A stretch of 64,000 nucleotides of DNA from contig JBAQPU010000057.1 in assembly GCA_049306095.1 (NCBI GenBank), positions 1 to 64,000 on the forward strand. Reading direction: 5' to 3'. This DNA comes from UBA2336 sp049306095 (GTDB lineage: Bacteria > Bacteroidota > Bacteroidia > Cytophagales > Cyclobacteriaceae). Shown here one piece after another: positions 17,471-26,602 of this stretch. Numbering within the stretch: the stretch's first letter is position 1; each line of letters opens with the position of its first letter. The notes beneath the pieces are model-generated. The model saw only the letters and a program-made list of their open reading frames with translations. It was not told the origin of the DNA and made no database searches. Made by a program: the position numbers and the translations under genes.

Positions 17471-19551
17471 GCTATTTTTTTACCAGATGTTGTTCTGATT
17501 AACAAGAAATAAATTCCGTCTGGTAACGATTGGGCATCAATCAAATGATCACCAATTCCCAGGTCTGTTTGCTGAATCAGCAACGAGCCCTTCGCGTTTA
17601 CCAATTGGTATGCTGCAATATTCTCGGAAGTTGATAGCCAAAACTCACCCTTGCCGGGATTGGGGTATATTTTAAGTGTTGGTTCAAATTCGGTAATTCC
17701 TGTTACCGGGGGGCCTCCCGTGATCGTTAAAACTCCTGGAAGGTTAATAAATTCATAATTATCATCCAGTCCGTTTATTGCGTTTATTGGATATTCCCCT
17801 GCCAGGGAAGTTTCAGTGGCCGTTGTGTTTAGTACCGGGGGTGTATCAATATCGTCAAAATCATCACCATTCACATAGCCATCATACAAAGCGGTGAACA
17901 CCGGGTTTGCCTCTCCGTATTCCCTCGTTTGATCATCTACCGTTACAATCAATGCTGCTTTTCCAACCGTTAATAAACCCGGAATATATTCAAACTCGTA
18001 ATTGGTATCAGATGCTCCATTCAATTCAATCGGGTATGTTCCAACTGGTGAGGTAACATCGGCAGGTGTAGTCAGCGTAGGCTGAACATCTAAGTCTGTT
18101 CCATCATCATTATTTACGAAACCCGTATACTGTACTGAAAATACAGGATTTGAATTACCATAATCTCTTGATTTAGGATCAGCAGTTGCGATCAGCGGAG
18201 CTTTCTCAATTGTTAGTAGGCCTGAAACATAATTGAACGCATAGTTATCATCCAATCCGCCACTTACATCAATCGCATAGTCACCAGCTGATGAAACAGC
18301 CGTAGCACTTGTGCTGATTTGCGGAGGTGTATCAATATCCAAAAAGGTATCGTCATGCATAAAACCTGTGTATTCAGCTGTAAAGTCAGGATTTTCACCT
18401 CCGTAAGTTTTTACCTGGTTATCAGCCGTTACAAGAAGCTCTGCCTTGAAAATATCGATCACAATCGTGGCAACACCTTGTGTGTACTGAGCCGTTGGGG
18501 TTTGGGTGACTTTAAGCGAAACCTGTCCTGCGCCTAAAACAGTGAGCACGCCACCACTCGAAATTTCCGCATCGGTACCGGCAATGATTTTAAATTGATA
18601 AGCGCCCACCGAAGGGGAAGTTGGCTCAAGTTGTATATCATCATCACCATAGGTTATGGTTGGAACAATGACTTCAATTTCCGGCACTTCAAGAATATCC
18701 AAATCTCCATCAAAAAATCTGACATCGTTCGTAGCAACATCCGACACATAAACCCGGCCACTGGAATTAACAACAATACCCTGAGGATTTTTATCTAACC
18801 CCAGTCCGATCATCGCCAACAGGTTTCCACTTTGATCAAATATTTGAACCCGGCTATTGCCCGAGGGCACATCATCGGTAACAAAAATTCTTCCCTGGTC
18901 GTCCAGCGCAATCCCGAAAGGGCTTGAAAATTCGCCATCCGCTGTTCCGGATTGACCTATGACCCGCAACGAAACTCCGTTGTTATCGAAAACCTGAATT
19001 CGTTTGCCTGCGGATTCTGTTACGTAAAAATTTCCGGCTCCATCCATTACAAAATCTTCAATGCCGTTGATTTCTCCCGAACCTGTACCTCCCGCTATAA
19101 TCAATTCCTGAAACACACCGCTTTTACTTAGTCGCTGAAGCCCTTGACTTGAAGGCCCGGCTATATACACATGGTTTTGATCAACCGCGATTCCCGCAAA
19201 ACCATTCACATTAAACCGACTTAAGAAAACACCCTGGAAGTCGAATACGGTAACCCTGCTGTTGTCCAACACATAGCAGTCGCCATTGTTGCTGTCGATG
19301 GCCAGGTCTTGCGGAAATTGTAATTCACCATTGGCTGTACCAAACGAGCCAAATTGGCGCACAAAATTTCCATTCGCGTCATAAACCCGAATTCGGTGAT
19401 TATCTGTGTCAACCACGTAAACATTCTGATCTTCGTCTCGGGCAAGTTGTGAAGGCTTGTTAAGTCCTGATCCAATAACCCCAACCTGACTAAATTGAGC
19501 CTGAAGGAATGAAGTGCATAATAATAAAATGAATAAGATACTATATCGCAT
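17446..19551 (-). CDS. Secreted NHL-propeller protein with MBG repeats and T9SS sorting domain
   Basis: A 701-residue extracellular protein. Order: signal peptide (about 1-18), NHL beta-propeller repeats (about 20-285), an Ig-like segment (about 290-370), three MBG-type repeats of about 81 residues (about 370-615, each with YG..NP.F...Y.G and ending GLLTI or GVLTI), and a C-terminal type IX secretion (por) sorting domain of about 70 residues beginning LKIYPNPGKGEFWLS. The sorting domain predicts export by T9SS and attachment to or release from the surface. MBG repeats are thought to extend adhesive or surface proteins. A monocistronic gene; ligand unknown. Confidence 0.9.
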   Translation of the reverse strand: MRYSILFILLLCTSFLQAQFSQVGVIGSGLNKPSQLARDEDQNVYVVDTDNHRIRVYDANGNFVRQFGSFGTANGELQFPQDLAIDSNNGDCYVLDNSRVTVFDFQGVFLSRFNVNGFAGIAVDQNHVYIAGPSSQGLQRLSKSGVFQELIIAGGTGSGEINGIEDFVMDGAGNFYVTESAGKRIQVFDNNGVSLRVIGQSGTADGEFSSPFGIALDDQGRIFVTDDVPSGNSRVQIFDQSGNLLAMIGLGLDKNPQGIVVNSSGRVYVSDVATNDVRFFDGDLDILEVPEIEVIVPTITYGDDDIQLEPTSPSVGAYQFKIIAGTDAEISSGGVLTVLGAGQVSLKVTQTPTAQYTQGVATIVIDIFKAELLVTADNQVKTYGGENPDFTAEYTGFMHDDTFLDIDTPPQISTSATAVSSAGDYAIDVSGGLDDNYAFNYVSGLLTIEKAPLIATADPKSRDYGNSNPVFSVQYTGFVNNDDGTDLDVQPTLTTPADVTSPVGTYPIELNGASDTNYEFEYIPGLLTVGKAALIVTVDDQTREYGEANPVFTALYDGYVNGDDFDDIDTPPVLNTTATETSLAGEYPINAINGLDDNYEFINLPGVLTITGGPPVTGITEFEPTLKIYPNPGKGEFWLSTSENIAAYQLVNAKGSLLIQQTDLGIGDHLIDAQSLPDGIYFLLIRTTSGKKIARKIVIAK

Positions 19552-19584
19552 ACGGGCAAACTAAAAAATTTGATTGGCAATTTA

Positions 19585-19615
19585 TAAATAAAAAATCGGC
19601 TCAGGATGTAACCGA
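19585..19615 (-). terminator. Probable terminator of the amidohydrolase-TPR operon
   Basis: On the minus strand TCGGTT, an eight-base loop and AGCCGA (with one G-U pair) are followed by TTTTTTATTT. It lies just past the stop of the TPR lipoprotein gene. Confidence 0.5.
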
Positions 19616-19616
19616 G

Positions 19617-20597
19617 CTACGGATTAAAACGGGATAATTCGGCTTCAGCGGCAATAAATCCAAAGGCAGAAAAATGTTTTCCTGAAACTACCTTTTTAAA
19701 GATTTCCTCAGCCTTCGCAGTATCACCCTCGCAGAGGTACCAGTTTCCAACTCCATATCCTTGTGTAGCAAGTGCCAGGTCAACATCTTCATTACCAGAA
19801 TTCACCTGTAGTAATGAATCTGGAGGCAGTTGTCCTTTGTACATTTTCAAACGAAGATAGTATGAATCATTCTCAATGATTTTCATGTCGTCACGGATCA
19901 ACGCCAACAGCGCAGTGGCATCCTGTCTTCTACCCATTTTTCGATAGGTCATATACAGCCAGTCAACCGTAGCACACATCAAATCATCGTTATTAGATGT
20001 ACCCATGCACTGCATATAGGCCATGGCGGCACTTTCAAAATCGCCTCGTAAATAATGAGCCAGCCCTAAGTGATACCACACATTAAACTGAATTGATGAG
20101 AGTGGAGTATTCAGTTTATTGGGCTGACCGTCAGGTTCAATCTCCAATGGGTTTGATGGCATCAGGGAGGCAGCTTTCTGAAAGTCGGCAACAGCTTTTG
20201 AAAAATCGCGTACGGTTATGTAGCGGTGGCCCCGGTGACGATACAATTTATACGAGTCAGGAAAATGCTTTATCCCTTCGCTGAAAATATCAATTGCTTT
20301 TTCGTAATGATAAAGATATGCTTCCCTCCTGCCCAGCCAGATATAATTTTCTTCCGATGGATCATTCTCAAAATGACTGCGGGCAACGGCCAAGTTACTG
20401 TCCAATTTGGCGAACGTGTTCGCAGAAAATTCAGGTGTACGAAATTCCCGCCCGTCTAATCCCGTTAGCACAACAACGTTCTCGTTACCGCTTTGTTCGG
20501 TTGAACACGAAACTGCAACAAAAAATAAAGCAAAGAGGAAAAAAATTAGAGTCTTAACCCATTGAAAATTGAACATTGGTAATTGGTAATCGATCAT
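19617..20597 (-). CDS. TPR-containing lipoprotein
   Basis: A 326-residue protein with a hydrophobic leader ending in lipobox VAVSC, then tetratricopeptide-like helices (about 90-300), including YIWLGRREAYLYHYEKAIDIFSEG and NVWYHLGLAHYLRGDFESAAMAY type segments. TPR proteins act as scaffolds. Its ATG overlaps the upstream amidohydrolase stop by four bases (ATGA). The first eleven codons are made of a 7-base repeat array (20560-20594). A later ATG at 20576 (residue 8) gives a more typical signal peptide and could be the true start. The function is unknown; co-expression with the amidohydrolase suggests a linked role. Confidence 0.82.
   Translation of the reverse strand: MIDYQLPMFNFQWVKTLIFFLFALFFVAVSCSTEQSGNENVVVLTGLDGREFRTPEFSANTFAKLDSNLAVARSHFENDPSEENYIWLGRREAYLYHYEKAIDIFSEGIKHFPDSYKLYRHRGHRYITVRDFSKAVADFQKAASLMPSNPLEIEPDGQPNKLNTPLSSIQFNVWYHLGLAHYLRGDFESAAMAYMQCMGTSNNDDLMCATVDWLYMTYRKMGRRQDATALLALIRDDMKIIENDSYYLRLKMYKGQLPPDSLLQVNSGNEDVDLALATQGYGVGNWYLCEGDTAKAEEIFKKVVSGKHFSAFGFIAAEAELSRFNP
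20560..20594. repeat. Heptamer array at the start of the TPR lipoprotein gene
   Basis: Five 7-base units (CATTGAA, AATTGAA, CATTGGT, AATTGGT, AATCGAT) cover codons 2-12 of the lipoprotein gene and reach the first base of the upstream stop codon. Confidence 0.75.
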
Positions 20598-21865
20598 TTA
20601 TAAACAACCCCTTCTTTCATCACAAAACTCACTTTCTCCATTGTTTTAATATTGGTTAAAGGGTTTTCGTCTACCGCCACAATATCTGCCAGCTTGCCTT
20701 TTTCAATCGTGCCGATTTTGTCGCTCATGCCCAGCACCGTGGCTGCAACAACGGTCGCTGACTTGATAGCCTCCATCGCGGGCATACCTGCCTCCACCAT
20801 ATAACCAAATTCTTTTCCGTTATCTCCGTGCGGAAACACTCCCGCATCGGTACCAAAGGCAATCTTCACTCCGTGCTTATATGCCTTACCAAAAGTTTGT
20901 TGAATCTGTGGGCCAATCTCAAGGGCTTTCGGAACAACTAATGGATGATAATAACCGGGTTCTTTTGCTTTTTCTGCAACAAATTTTCCTGCAGAAATAG
21001 TGGGAACATAATACGTACCTTTTTGTTTCATTAAATCCATCACCTCTTCGGTCATTTTCGTTCCATGCTCAATGGAAGTGATGCCCGCCATCACGGCACG
21101 TTTCATTCCCTCCGTTCCATGCGCATGGGCTGCTGTGTGCATACCATAATCTTTCGCAGTTTCAATAATGGCTTTTAATTCCTCATCGGTAAACTGCGGG
21201 CCCGATCCATCCTTTGCAATACTTAAAACTCCTCCGGTTGCGGTGATCTTAATCATGTCAGATCCATCTTTATATCGCTGACGAACTGCCTGGCGTGCTT
21301 CTTCAGGTGAATTGATCACACCTTCTTTTGGCCCCGGGTCGCCCATTAAGTCTTCACGGTACGCATTGGTAGGATCGCCATGACCGCCCGTGGTCGCAAT
21401 TGACTTACCTGCGGTAATAATTCTTGGTCCGGTTACAAGGCCCTGGTTCACAGCATTTCGCAACGAAATATTTACACCCGAACCACCCAGGTCGCGTACG
21501 GTTGTAAAGCCGGCCATCAAAGTTTTCTTTGCAAACACTGTTGATCGAAAGGCAACATCAGCCTTATTCGATGTAAATCGTTGGATCGCCTGATCTTTGC
21601 TGGTCTCGCCTTCGAGGTGAACATGCAGGTCGATCAACCCCGGCATCACTGTTTTTTTGCTGAGGTCGATAAATTTATCGGTACCAGCCGGCTTCATAAA
21701 TCCTTTTTCAACTGAAATAATCTTGTTGCCCTCAATAACAATGGTCATCTGCGCTACCACATCGTTTGTTTTTCCATCAATCAGGTTACCACAATGAATA
21801 ATGGTGCGCTGACTGAAACCTGTAAGAGCAATCAGTAACAGCACTACGGTTATTTTTAATTTCAT
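20594..21865 (-). CDS. Exported metal-dependent amidohydrolase (imidazolonepropionase-like)
   Basis: A 423-residue enzyme with an N-terminal signal peptide. Metal-site motifs of the amidohydrolase superfamily are visible: HxH in GLIDLHVHLEG, histidines in HTAAHAHG and SIEHGTKM, and the catalytic Asp in FGTDAGVFPHG. The closest family pattern is the Xaa-Pro dipeptidase/imidazolonepropionase-like group often found in Bacteroidota periplasms, which hydrolyses amide or peptide bonds. The substrate cannot be assigned. It is translationally coupled to the TPR lipoprotein downstream. Confidence 0.9.
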   Translation of the reverse strand: MKLKITVVLLLIALTGFSQRTIIHCGNLIDGKTNDVVAQMTIVIEGNKIISVEKGFMKPAGTDKFIDLSKKTVMPGLIDLHVHLEGETSKDQAIQRFTSNKADVAFRSTVFAKKTLMAGFTTVRDLGGSGVNISLRNAVNQGLVTGPRIITAGKSIATTGGHGDPTNAYREDLMGDPGPKEGVINSPEEARQAVRQRYKDGSDMIKITATGGVLSIAKDGSGPQFTDEELKAIIETAKDYGMHTAAHAHGTEGMKRAVMAGITSIEHGTKMTEEVMDLMKQKGTYYVPTISAGKFVAEKAKEPGYYHPLVVPKALEIGPQIQQTFGKAYKHGVKIAFGTDAGVFPHGDNGKEFGYMVEAGMPAMEAIKSATVVAATVLGMSDKIGTIEKGKLADIVAVDENPLTNIKTMEKVSFVMKEGVVYK

Positions 21866-21891
21866 ATAATTAAAAGTTGGGAGTAAGCGGT

Positions 21892-22284
21892 TTAAAGTTT
21901 CAGGTATTTTTCTGTGAGCTTTTTCAACGAATCTCGTTCATTCATCTGCATAGCCTCTCGCACATGCAACATCAGGTCGAACATCACGGCTTCCTCATAA
22001 CCCAGTTTGGCTGCTACCTTTGAACAAAATCGTATCTCTTCTTTATAGAGTCGTTCATCTATTTTCATTAATTGAACCAGGCTGAAGATGTAATCAAACT
22101 TTTCATTGTTCTTCAGGTTATCAGGAACAATTAAGTCGTGGCGCTGCGCAAACAGGGGCTCAACTACAATTTCTGCGACTCCATTGGCCCGGCCAATGTT
22201 ATAGATGTAGTTCCTTTCTTTCTCGCCCACCTCACCGTCAATCTGAGCCAGGTTAATAAGCAATTTTAGTTGTGCTAACGCCAT
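21892..22284 (-). CDS. TerB-like helical protein
   Basis: A 130-residue all-helical protein with the pattern of TerB/DjlA N-terminal-like domains: LKLLINLAQIDGEVGEKERNYI (acidic D-G-E motif after the first helix) and a second acidic repeat in MKIDERLYKEE. TerB family members are linked to tellurite resistance and membrane-stress complexes, but isolated copies in Bacteroidota have no known role. It is a monocistronic gene 26 bases upstream of the amidohydrolase start, on the same strand, so it may share that transcript. Confidence 0.8.
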   Translation of the reverse strand: MALAQLKLLINLAQIDGEVGEKERNYIYNIGRANGVAEIVVEPLFAQRHDLIVPDNLKNNEKFDYIFSLVQLMKIDERLYKEEIRFCSKVAAKLGYEEAVMFDLMLHVREAMQMNERDSLKKLTEKYLKL

Positions 22285-22322
22285 GGTAACTATTTTGAGA
22301 TTGGAAGATGAAGATTCTTACA

Positions 22323-22357
22323 TCAATAGTCAATAGCAAACTGTCAATAGTTAACTT
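22323..22357. repeat. Heptamer array between TerB-like and AcpH-like genes
   Basis: Unit TCAATAG occurs at 22323, 22330 and 22344 in a strict 7-base register, with degenerate units CAAACTG and TTAACTT filling the frame. It lies in the 146-bp gap between the divergent genes. Confidence 0.65.
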
Positions 22358-22430
22358 CCCTATCCATAAAGGTTGAATTATATTACGCTATTTTCCCGTG
22401 GCGATGGATCACCCACCCTAAATTTACCCA

Positions 22431-23018
22431 ATGAATTTCCTGGCGCATCTTTATTTATCCGGTACCGATACGAAAATCATGGTTGGAAATTTTATTGGCG
22501 ACTTCGTAAAGGGCAGAACTATGCTGGAAACCTTCGATCGGCAAATCGTAAAAGGTATTGAGCTGCATCGGGCCATTGACGAGTTTACCGACAGCCATCC
22601 GGTGGTCACAGAAAGCAAAAACAGACTACGACCCAAATACAGGCATTATGCCGGGGTTATTGTCGATGTTTTTTACGACCACTTCTTAGCCAGGAACTGG
22701 AACCAATACCATCCGGATCTTCTTCCCGACTATGCCGACCAAGCCTACTCAATCATTCAATCCTTTGATGCGATTCTTCCCAAAGAAGTAAAATTCATGA
22801 TGCCTTACATGATTAAAGGTAACTGGCTGGTTAACTACGGCAGAATTGACGGAATAAATCGGGCCCTCAGCGGCATGGCAAGAAGGACACCCTACGAATC
22901 AAAAATGGAAGAAGCCGCCCACGATCTGGAAAAAGACTATGAAGCCTTTAAACTGGAATTTGACCAGTACTTTCCTCACCTTCAAACCTTCAGCAACAAC
23001 TTTTTGAGCAACCCGTAA
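22431..23018 (+). CDS. ACP phosphodiesterase family protein (AcpH-like)
   Basis: A 195-residue protein of the PF04336 family. The N-terminal MNFLAHLYLSG, GNFIGDFVKG, ELHRAIDEFTDSH and YAGVIVDVFYDHFLA segments are diagnostic; the His/Asp residues form an HD-like metal site. E. coli AcpH removes the 4'-phosphopantetheine arm from holo-acyl carrier protein. Other members of this family may act differently, so the reaction here is inferred. The next gene starts 35 bases downstream on the same strand. Confidence 0.87.
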   Translation: MNFLAHLYLSGTDTKIMVGNFIGDFVKGRTMLETFDRQIVKGIELHRAIDEFTDSHPVVTESKNRLRPKYRHYAGVIVDVFYDHFLARNWNQYHPDLLPDYADQAYSIIQSFDAILPKEVKFMMPYMIKGNWLVNYGRIDGINRALSGMARRTPYESKMEEAAHDLEKDYEAFKLEFDQYFPHLQTFSNNFLSNP

Positions 23019-23053
23019 CGACTTACTCCGGTCAATTTGGCTAATATTGCTGT

Positions 23054-23422
23054 ATGCAAAATGACCCTGAGTTAAGCGGAAAATACCTGGGCACCATCTC
23101 CGGTGATTTCATAAAAGTGTGCGACACCCTAAAAGAGGCTTCTTACCAAATTCGTAAACGCGGAATTTCCGAATTTCCCATTTTTCCAATCTGTAAAGAC
23201 GATCAGCCGGTTGGGCAACTGATTATTCCTAAAGACCAATTGGATACAAACTGGAATTATTTTGCCTCGTTCATGGATGAATTCGTTCAGCGCGGCCTTA
23301 TTGACCCCGACAAGCAAGCTGACTTTAAAAAAACGTATAAAGAAGCCGATGAATATTGTTGCCTGTTTGTGATTGACCAACAGTTTACCAATTTTGTTTT
23401 TATACCTTACCCGGAAGACTAA
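23054..23422 (+). CDS. Conserved hypothetical protein
   Basis: A 122-residue soluble protein with no signal peptide or membrane segment. I do not recognise a named family. It has mixed helices and strands with clustered aromatic residues (FPIFPICKD, NWNYFASFMDEF, CCLFVIDQQFTNFVFIPYPED). The proportions resemble short phylum-specific proteins. The GTG of the large propeller kinase comes three bases after its stop, so the two are very likely co-transcribed and perhaps coupled. Coding is supported by its fit between close neighbours. Confidence 0.75.
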   Translation: MQNDPELSGKYLGTISGDFIKVCDTLKEASYQIRKRGISEFPIFPICKDDQPVGQLIIPKDQLDTNWNYFASFMDEFVQRGLIDPDKQADFKKTYKEADEYCCLFVIDQQFTNFVFIPYPED

Positions 23423-23425
23423 ACC

Positions 23426-26400
23426 GTGAAGCGCCTTACGCTCATATTAACCCTGATTGTTTCGTTGCAAGCACAGGCGCAGAATAAACACCCGCTTGTA
23501 CCCTTTGAGCATATTTCAGTTCCCGGAACAGTGAATTCATCGCAGGTATCTGACCTGCTGCAGGATGACTATGGCCTGATTTGGGTAGCCGCTGAGGGGC
23601 TGTCGAAATATGACGGATACCGGTTTACGCAGTATAAACAACTCGCTTCCGGTGAGAACATAACCGGAACAGAAATCAAATACCTCTTTTCTGACAAACA
23701 AAATAAACGCCTTTTATTAGGCACAAACTCATACGGCATTGTTCAATATGACTATGCAACGGATAAACTTTCACCCCTACCGGTAGAGGGAGGTTTCCCT
23801 ATCATAACCCATATCTCACAAACCACCGATGGCACCATTTGGGCCAGTTCATTCAGCAATGGCCTGTATTATCTTGAAAGCGATACGTTAAAAAAAGTTC
23901 ATGACTCCGGAAATCGCCTCAGGAATATTACCAGTATCCATAGCGTAGGAAATAAACTATTGGTTGATAACCTGAGTAATATTTACGTTCTCCAGAACAA
24001 AAGCGTAATTGATTCCATTAAACTTCAATTTTCCGGATATGTATTTCCTGAATTAACACGTGTTACGGCCATGGCCTCCGATAAGAAAGGCCACCTCTGG
24101 ATGGGGACTGACCTTTCCGGAATACTGGTTTACGATACCCTTCAGAAAAAATTTATCAAACACCTCACACCCGAAAAGGATCCATTTTACAACCGCATCA
24201 ACCGGATTTTTGTTGACCGTAACAATACCGTATGGATACTATTTAAATCAGGGGGCATCGTGGTGTTTAGTCCCGATGTTGATGATTATATCCACATCAA
24301 AAGAAATCCGTTGGCTGAGAATACCTTAAGTGGAAACACCTGTAACGCCATCTTGCAAGATAAAACAGGAATTATCTGGATCGCATCTACCGGTGACTTA
24401 AATTTATTTGATGCCACTAAAATAAAGTTCAAACACATTTACAATAACCCGTTCAGCTTGCTTTCCCTGAGCGATAACATGGTACGCTCCATTTATGAAG
24501 ACCGCAACCGAAAACTGTGGGTGGGTACAGATGGCGGCATTATTAATATTATTGACCGGGCAAAAATTCGTGTCGAGCGGGTAGAATTAAAAATTCCATC
24601 ACTGAAACAGCACATCGTTCCCATGTATTTCCAGGAACTGAACGAAAACACTGTGTTGATCGGGTCGCCCTCTGGTCTCTTCCAATTTGATGTAAACAAA
24701 AAACACTTAACCTATTTTGCTCCCCTTAAAGAAGTAATCGGCAAACGCCAGGTAAGGCAAATTTTAAAAGAAGGAAATACCCTCTATTTTCTTTTTGGTG
24801 CATCGCTGGCCATTTACAACCTGGAATCCCGAGATCTTCAACGATATGTGCAGTTCGGATCTCTTTCTCCAAAAAATGGGTCAGCCAATAACCCCAGCGC
24901 CATTTACCTGGACTCTCAAAAACGCCTTTGGGTAGGACACAACAAAGGTGTCTCGCTTTTTAATCCGGCCGACAAAACTTTTCAAATTTTTCCAATTGAA
25001 ATTAATGTTACCCGGCCGTTAGGTTCGCGTTTCATGGTTTTATCATTGAATGAGGTTAAGGATAGCCTTTGGATTGGAACGTTTAATTCGGGGCTTTACT
25101 CGCTGGCTCTTAATAATCTTTCAACGCCTGCGCTAAAACATTTTACAGATAAAGATGGCCTGCCCAACAATACAGTTTATGCTGTGTTGCCTGACGAGGA
25201 GGGCAACCTTTGGATGAGCACAAACCAAGGGATAGCAAAATATGAAACCAAAAAAAACAGGTTTCTGAACTTCACCACTGCCGATGGCCTGCAGCATGCA
25301 GAGTTTAACCGATTGGCATATGTGCGTTGCGCTTCTGGCGAGTTGGTTTTTGGCGGAATTAACGGGCTGAATATTTTTAACCCTAAACAAATTTCTATTA
25401 AGGATGGTGATTATACGCCCCATTTACTCAGCGCATCCGTATTTATGGACAATGAGAACAATAGCCGGTTTATTGGGCTCACCCAACAACCATCACTTTT
25501 GTTACCGCATCAGCAGAATGACCTTGACTTTACCTTTTTTGTTCCCAATTATGCTTCTCCCAGAAGGTTCGAGACCTACTACAAACTTCTCGGCTTAGAC
25601 CCTGACTGGATCCGTACAGAAACAAATACCATACATTACTCCAACCTGAAGCCCGGAACGTACAACCTTCAGGTAAAAACCATTTCAAGCCTCGGAACCG
25701 AAAAGTTATGTGAACTACCGGTAGTTATTCAATATCCATTTTGGCAAACGTGGTGGTTCATTCTGCTTTCGGCATTGATTGCCTCCTTCATGGTGTTTAC
25801 CATCATTCAAAACAACATTCGTAAAACCAAACATGATAAAGAACGGCTTGAGTCCCTTTTAAAACAGCGTACCCAGGAAATAGAAAAGTCAAGAGAAGAG
25901 CTGGAAAACCTTAACCAAAAGAAAGACCTCATCTTCTCCATCTTATCACACGATCTTCGGTCGCCTTTAACGACATTAAAAGGATTTCTTTCTATCCTGA
26001 TCGATGACAGCGACTATCTTTCTAAAGAGGAAATTCAACGTCATGCCATCAACATTCGCAATTCCGTTAGCGGATCGCTTGATTTAATTGATAACACTTT
26101 ATTTTGGTCGTTATCACAAACAGGAAACATTACCTATACACCCTCCTCATTTTCTTTGGACGAAATGTTACGGAAGATAGCAACGCTCTACCAACTAACA
26201 GCCGAAAAAAAGCAATTGGACTTTTCAGTGGAAACAGAAGAAAAAATAATGGTTCACGGTGACGAGAACATGATTTATGTAACGCTTCGCAACCTGGTTT
26301 CCAATGCAGTCAAATACACAGCCGAAGGAAAAGGTGTAAAGATAAAAGCCAACCGGAACCATTCGTTTGCTGAAATCACCATTTACGATGAAGGCATTGG

Positions 26401-26602
26401 TATGAGTGAATCGTACATTGAAAAACTCATGAGTGAAGAACACCTTCCTTTGAAGAAGGGCACGTCCAATGAAAAGGGAACGGGGTTAGGACTAATCCTG
26501 TGTAAAAAATTCATTCAACTCAACCATGGGCAGTTACAGGTAAACAGCGTAGAGGGAAAGGGCACCGAGTTTACCGTCAAACTTCCTCTGTCGCAAGCTT
26601 AA
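23426..26602 (+). CDS. Reg_prop two-component propeller histidine kinase
   Basis: A 1058-residue membrane kinase with a GTG start. After a signal peptide, two sets of Reg_prop repeats (about 25-700; for example DDYGLIWVAAEGLSKYDGY) form periplasmic beta-propellers. Then a Y_Y_Y domain (about 710-770), one membrane helix (about 780-800), a coiled coil, HisKA with His842 in ILSHDLRSPL and an HATPase ending TGLGLILCKKF. Many Bacteroidota relatives (hybrid two-component systems) continue with a receiver and AraC domain; this one ends after the ATPase, so its response regulator is elsewhere. The propellers suggest sensing of a periplasmic carbohydrate. Its end overlaps the convergent thiL end by four bases. 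Confidence 0.92.
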   Translation: MKRLTLILTLIVSLQAQAQNKHPLVPFEHISVPGTVNSSQVSDLLQDDYGLIWVAAEGLSKYDGYRFTQYKQLASGENITGTEIKYLFSDKQNKRLLLGTNSYGIVQYDYATDKLSPLPVEGGFPIITHISQTTDGTIWASSFSNGLYYLESDTLKKVHDSGNRLRNITSIHSVGNKLLVDNLSNIYVLQNKSVIDSIKLQFSGYVFPELTRVTAMASDKKGHLWMGTDLSGILVYDTLQKKFIKHLTPEKDPFYNRINRIFVDRNNTVWILFKSGGIVVFSPDVDDYIHIKRNPLAENTLSGNTCNAILQDKTGIIWIASTGDLNLFDATKIKFKHIYNNPFSLLSLSDNMVRSIYEDRNRKLWVGTDGGIINIIDRAKIRVERVELKIPSLKQHIVPMYFQELNENTVLIGSPSGLFQFDVNKKHLTYFAPLKEVIGKRQVRQILKEGNTLYFLFGASLAIYNLESRDLQRYVQFGSLSPKNGSANNPSAIYLDSQKRLWVGHNKGVSLFNPADKTFQIFPIEINVTRPLGSRFMVLSLNEVKDSLWIGTFNSGLYSLALNNLSTPALKHFTDKDGLPNNTVYAVLPDEEGNLWMSTNQGIAKYETKKNRFLNFTTADGLQHAEFNRLAYVRCASGELVFGGINGLNIFNPKQISIKDGDYTPHLLSASVFMDNENNSRFIGLTQQPSLLLPHQQNDLDFTFFVPNYASPRRFETYYKLLGLDPDWIRTETNTIHYSNLKPGTYNLQVKTISSLGTEKLCELPVVIQYPFWQTWWFILLSALIASFMVFTIIQNNIRKTKHDKERLESLLKQRTQEIEKSREELENLNQKKDLIFSILSHDLRSPLTTLKGFLSILIDDSDYLSKEEIQRHAINIRNSVSGSLDLIDNTLFWSLSQTGNITYTPSSFSLDEMLRKIATLYQLTAEKKQLDFSVETEEKIMVHGDENMIYVTLRNLVSNAVKYTAEGKGVKIKANRNHSFAEITIYDEGIGMSESYIEKLMSEEHLPLKKGTSNEKGTGLGLILCKKFIQLNHGQLQVNSVEGKGTEFTVKLPLSQA

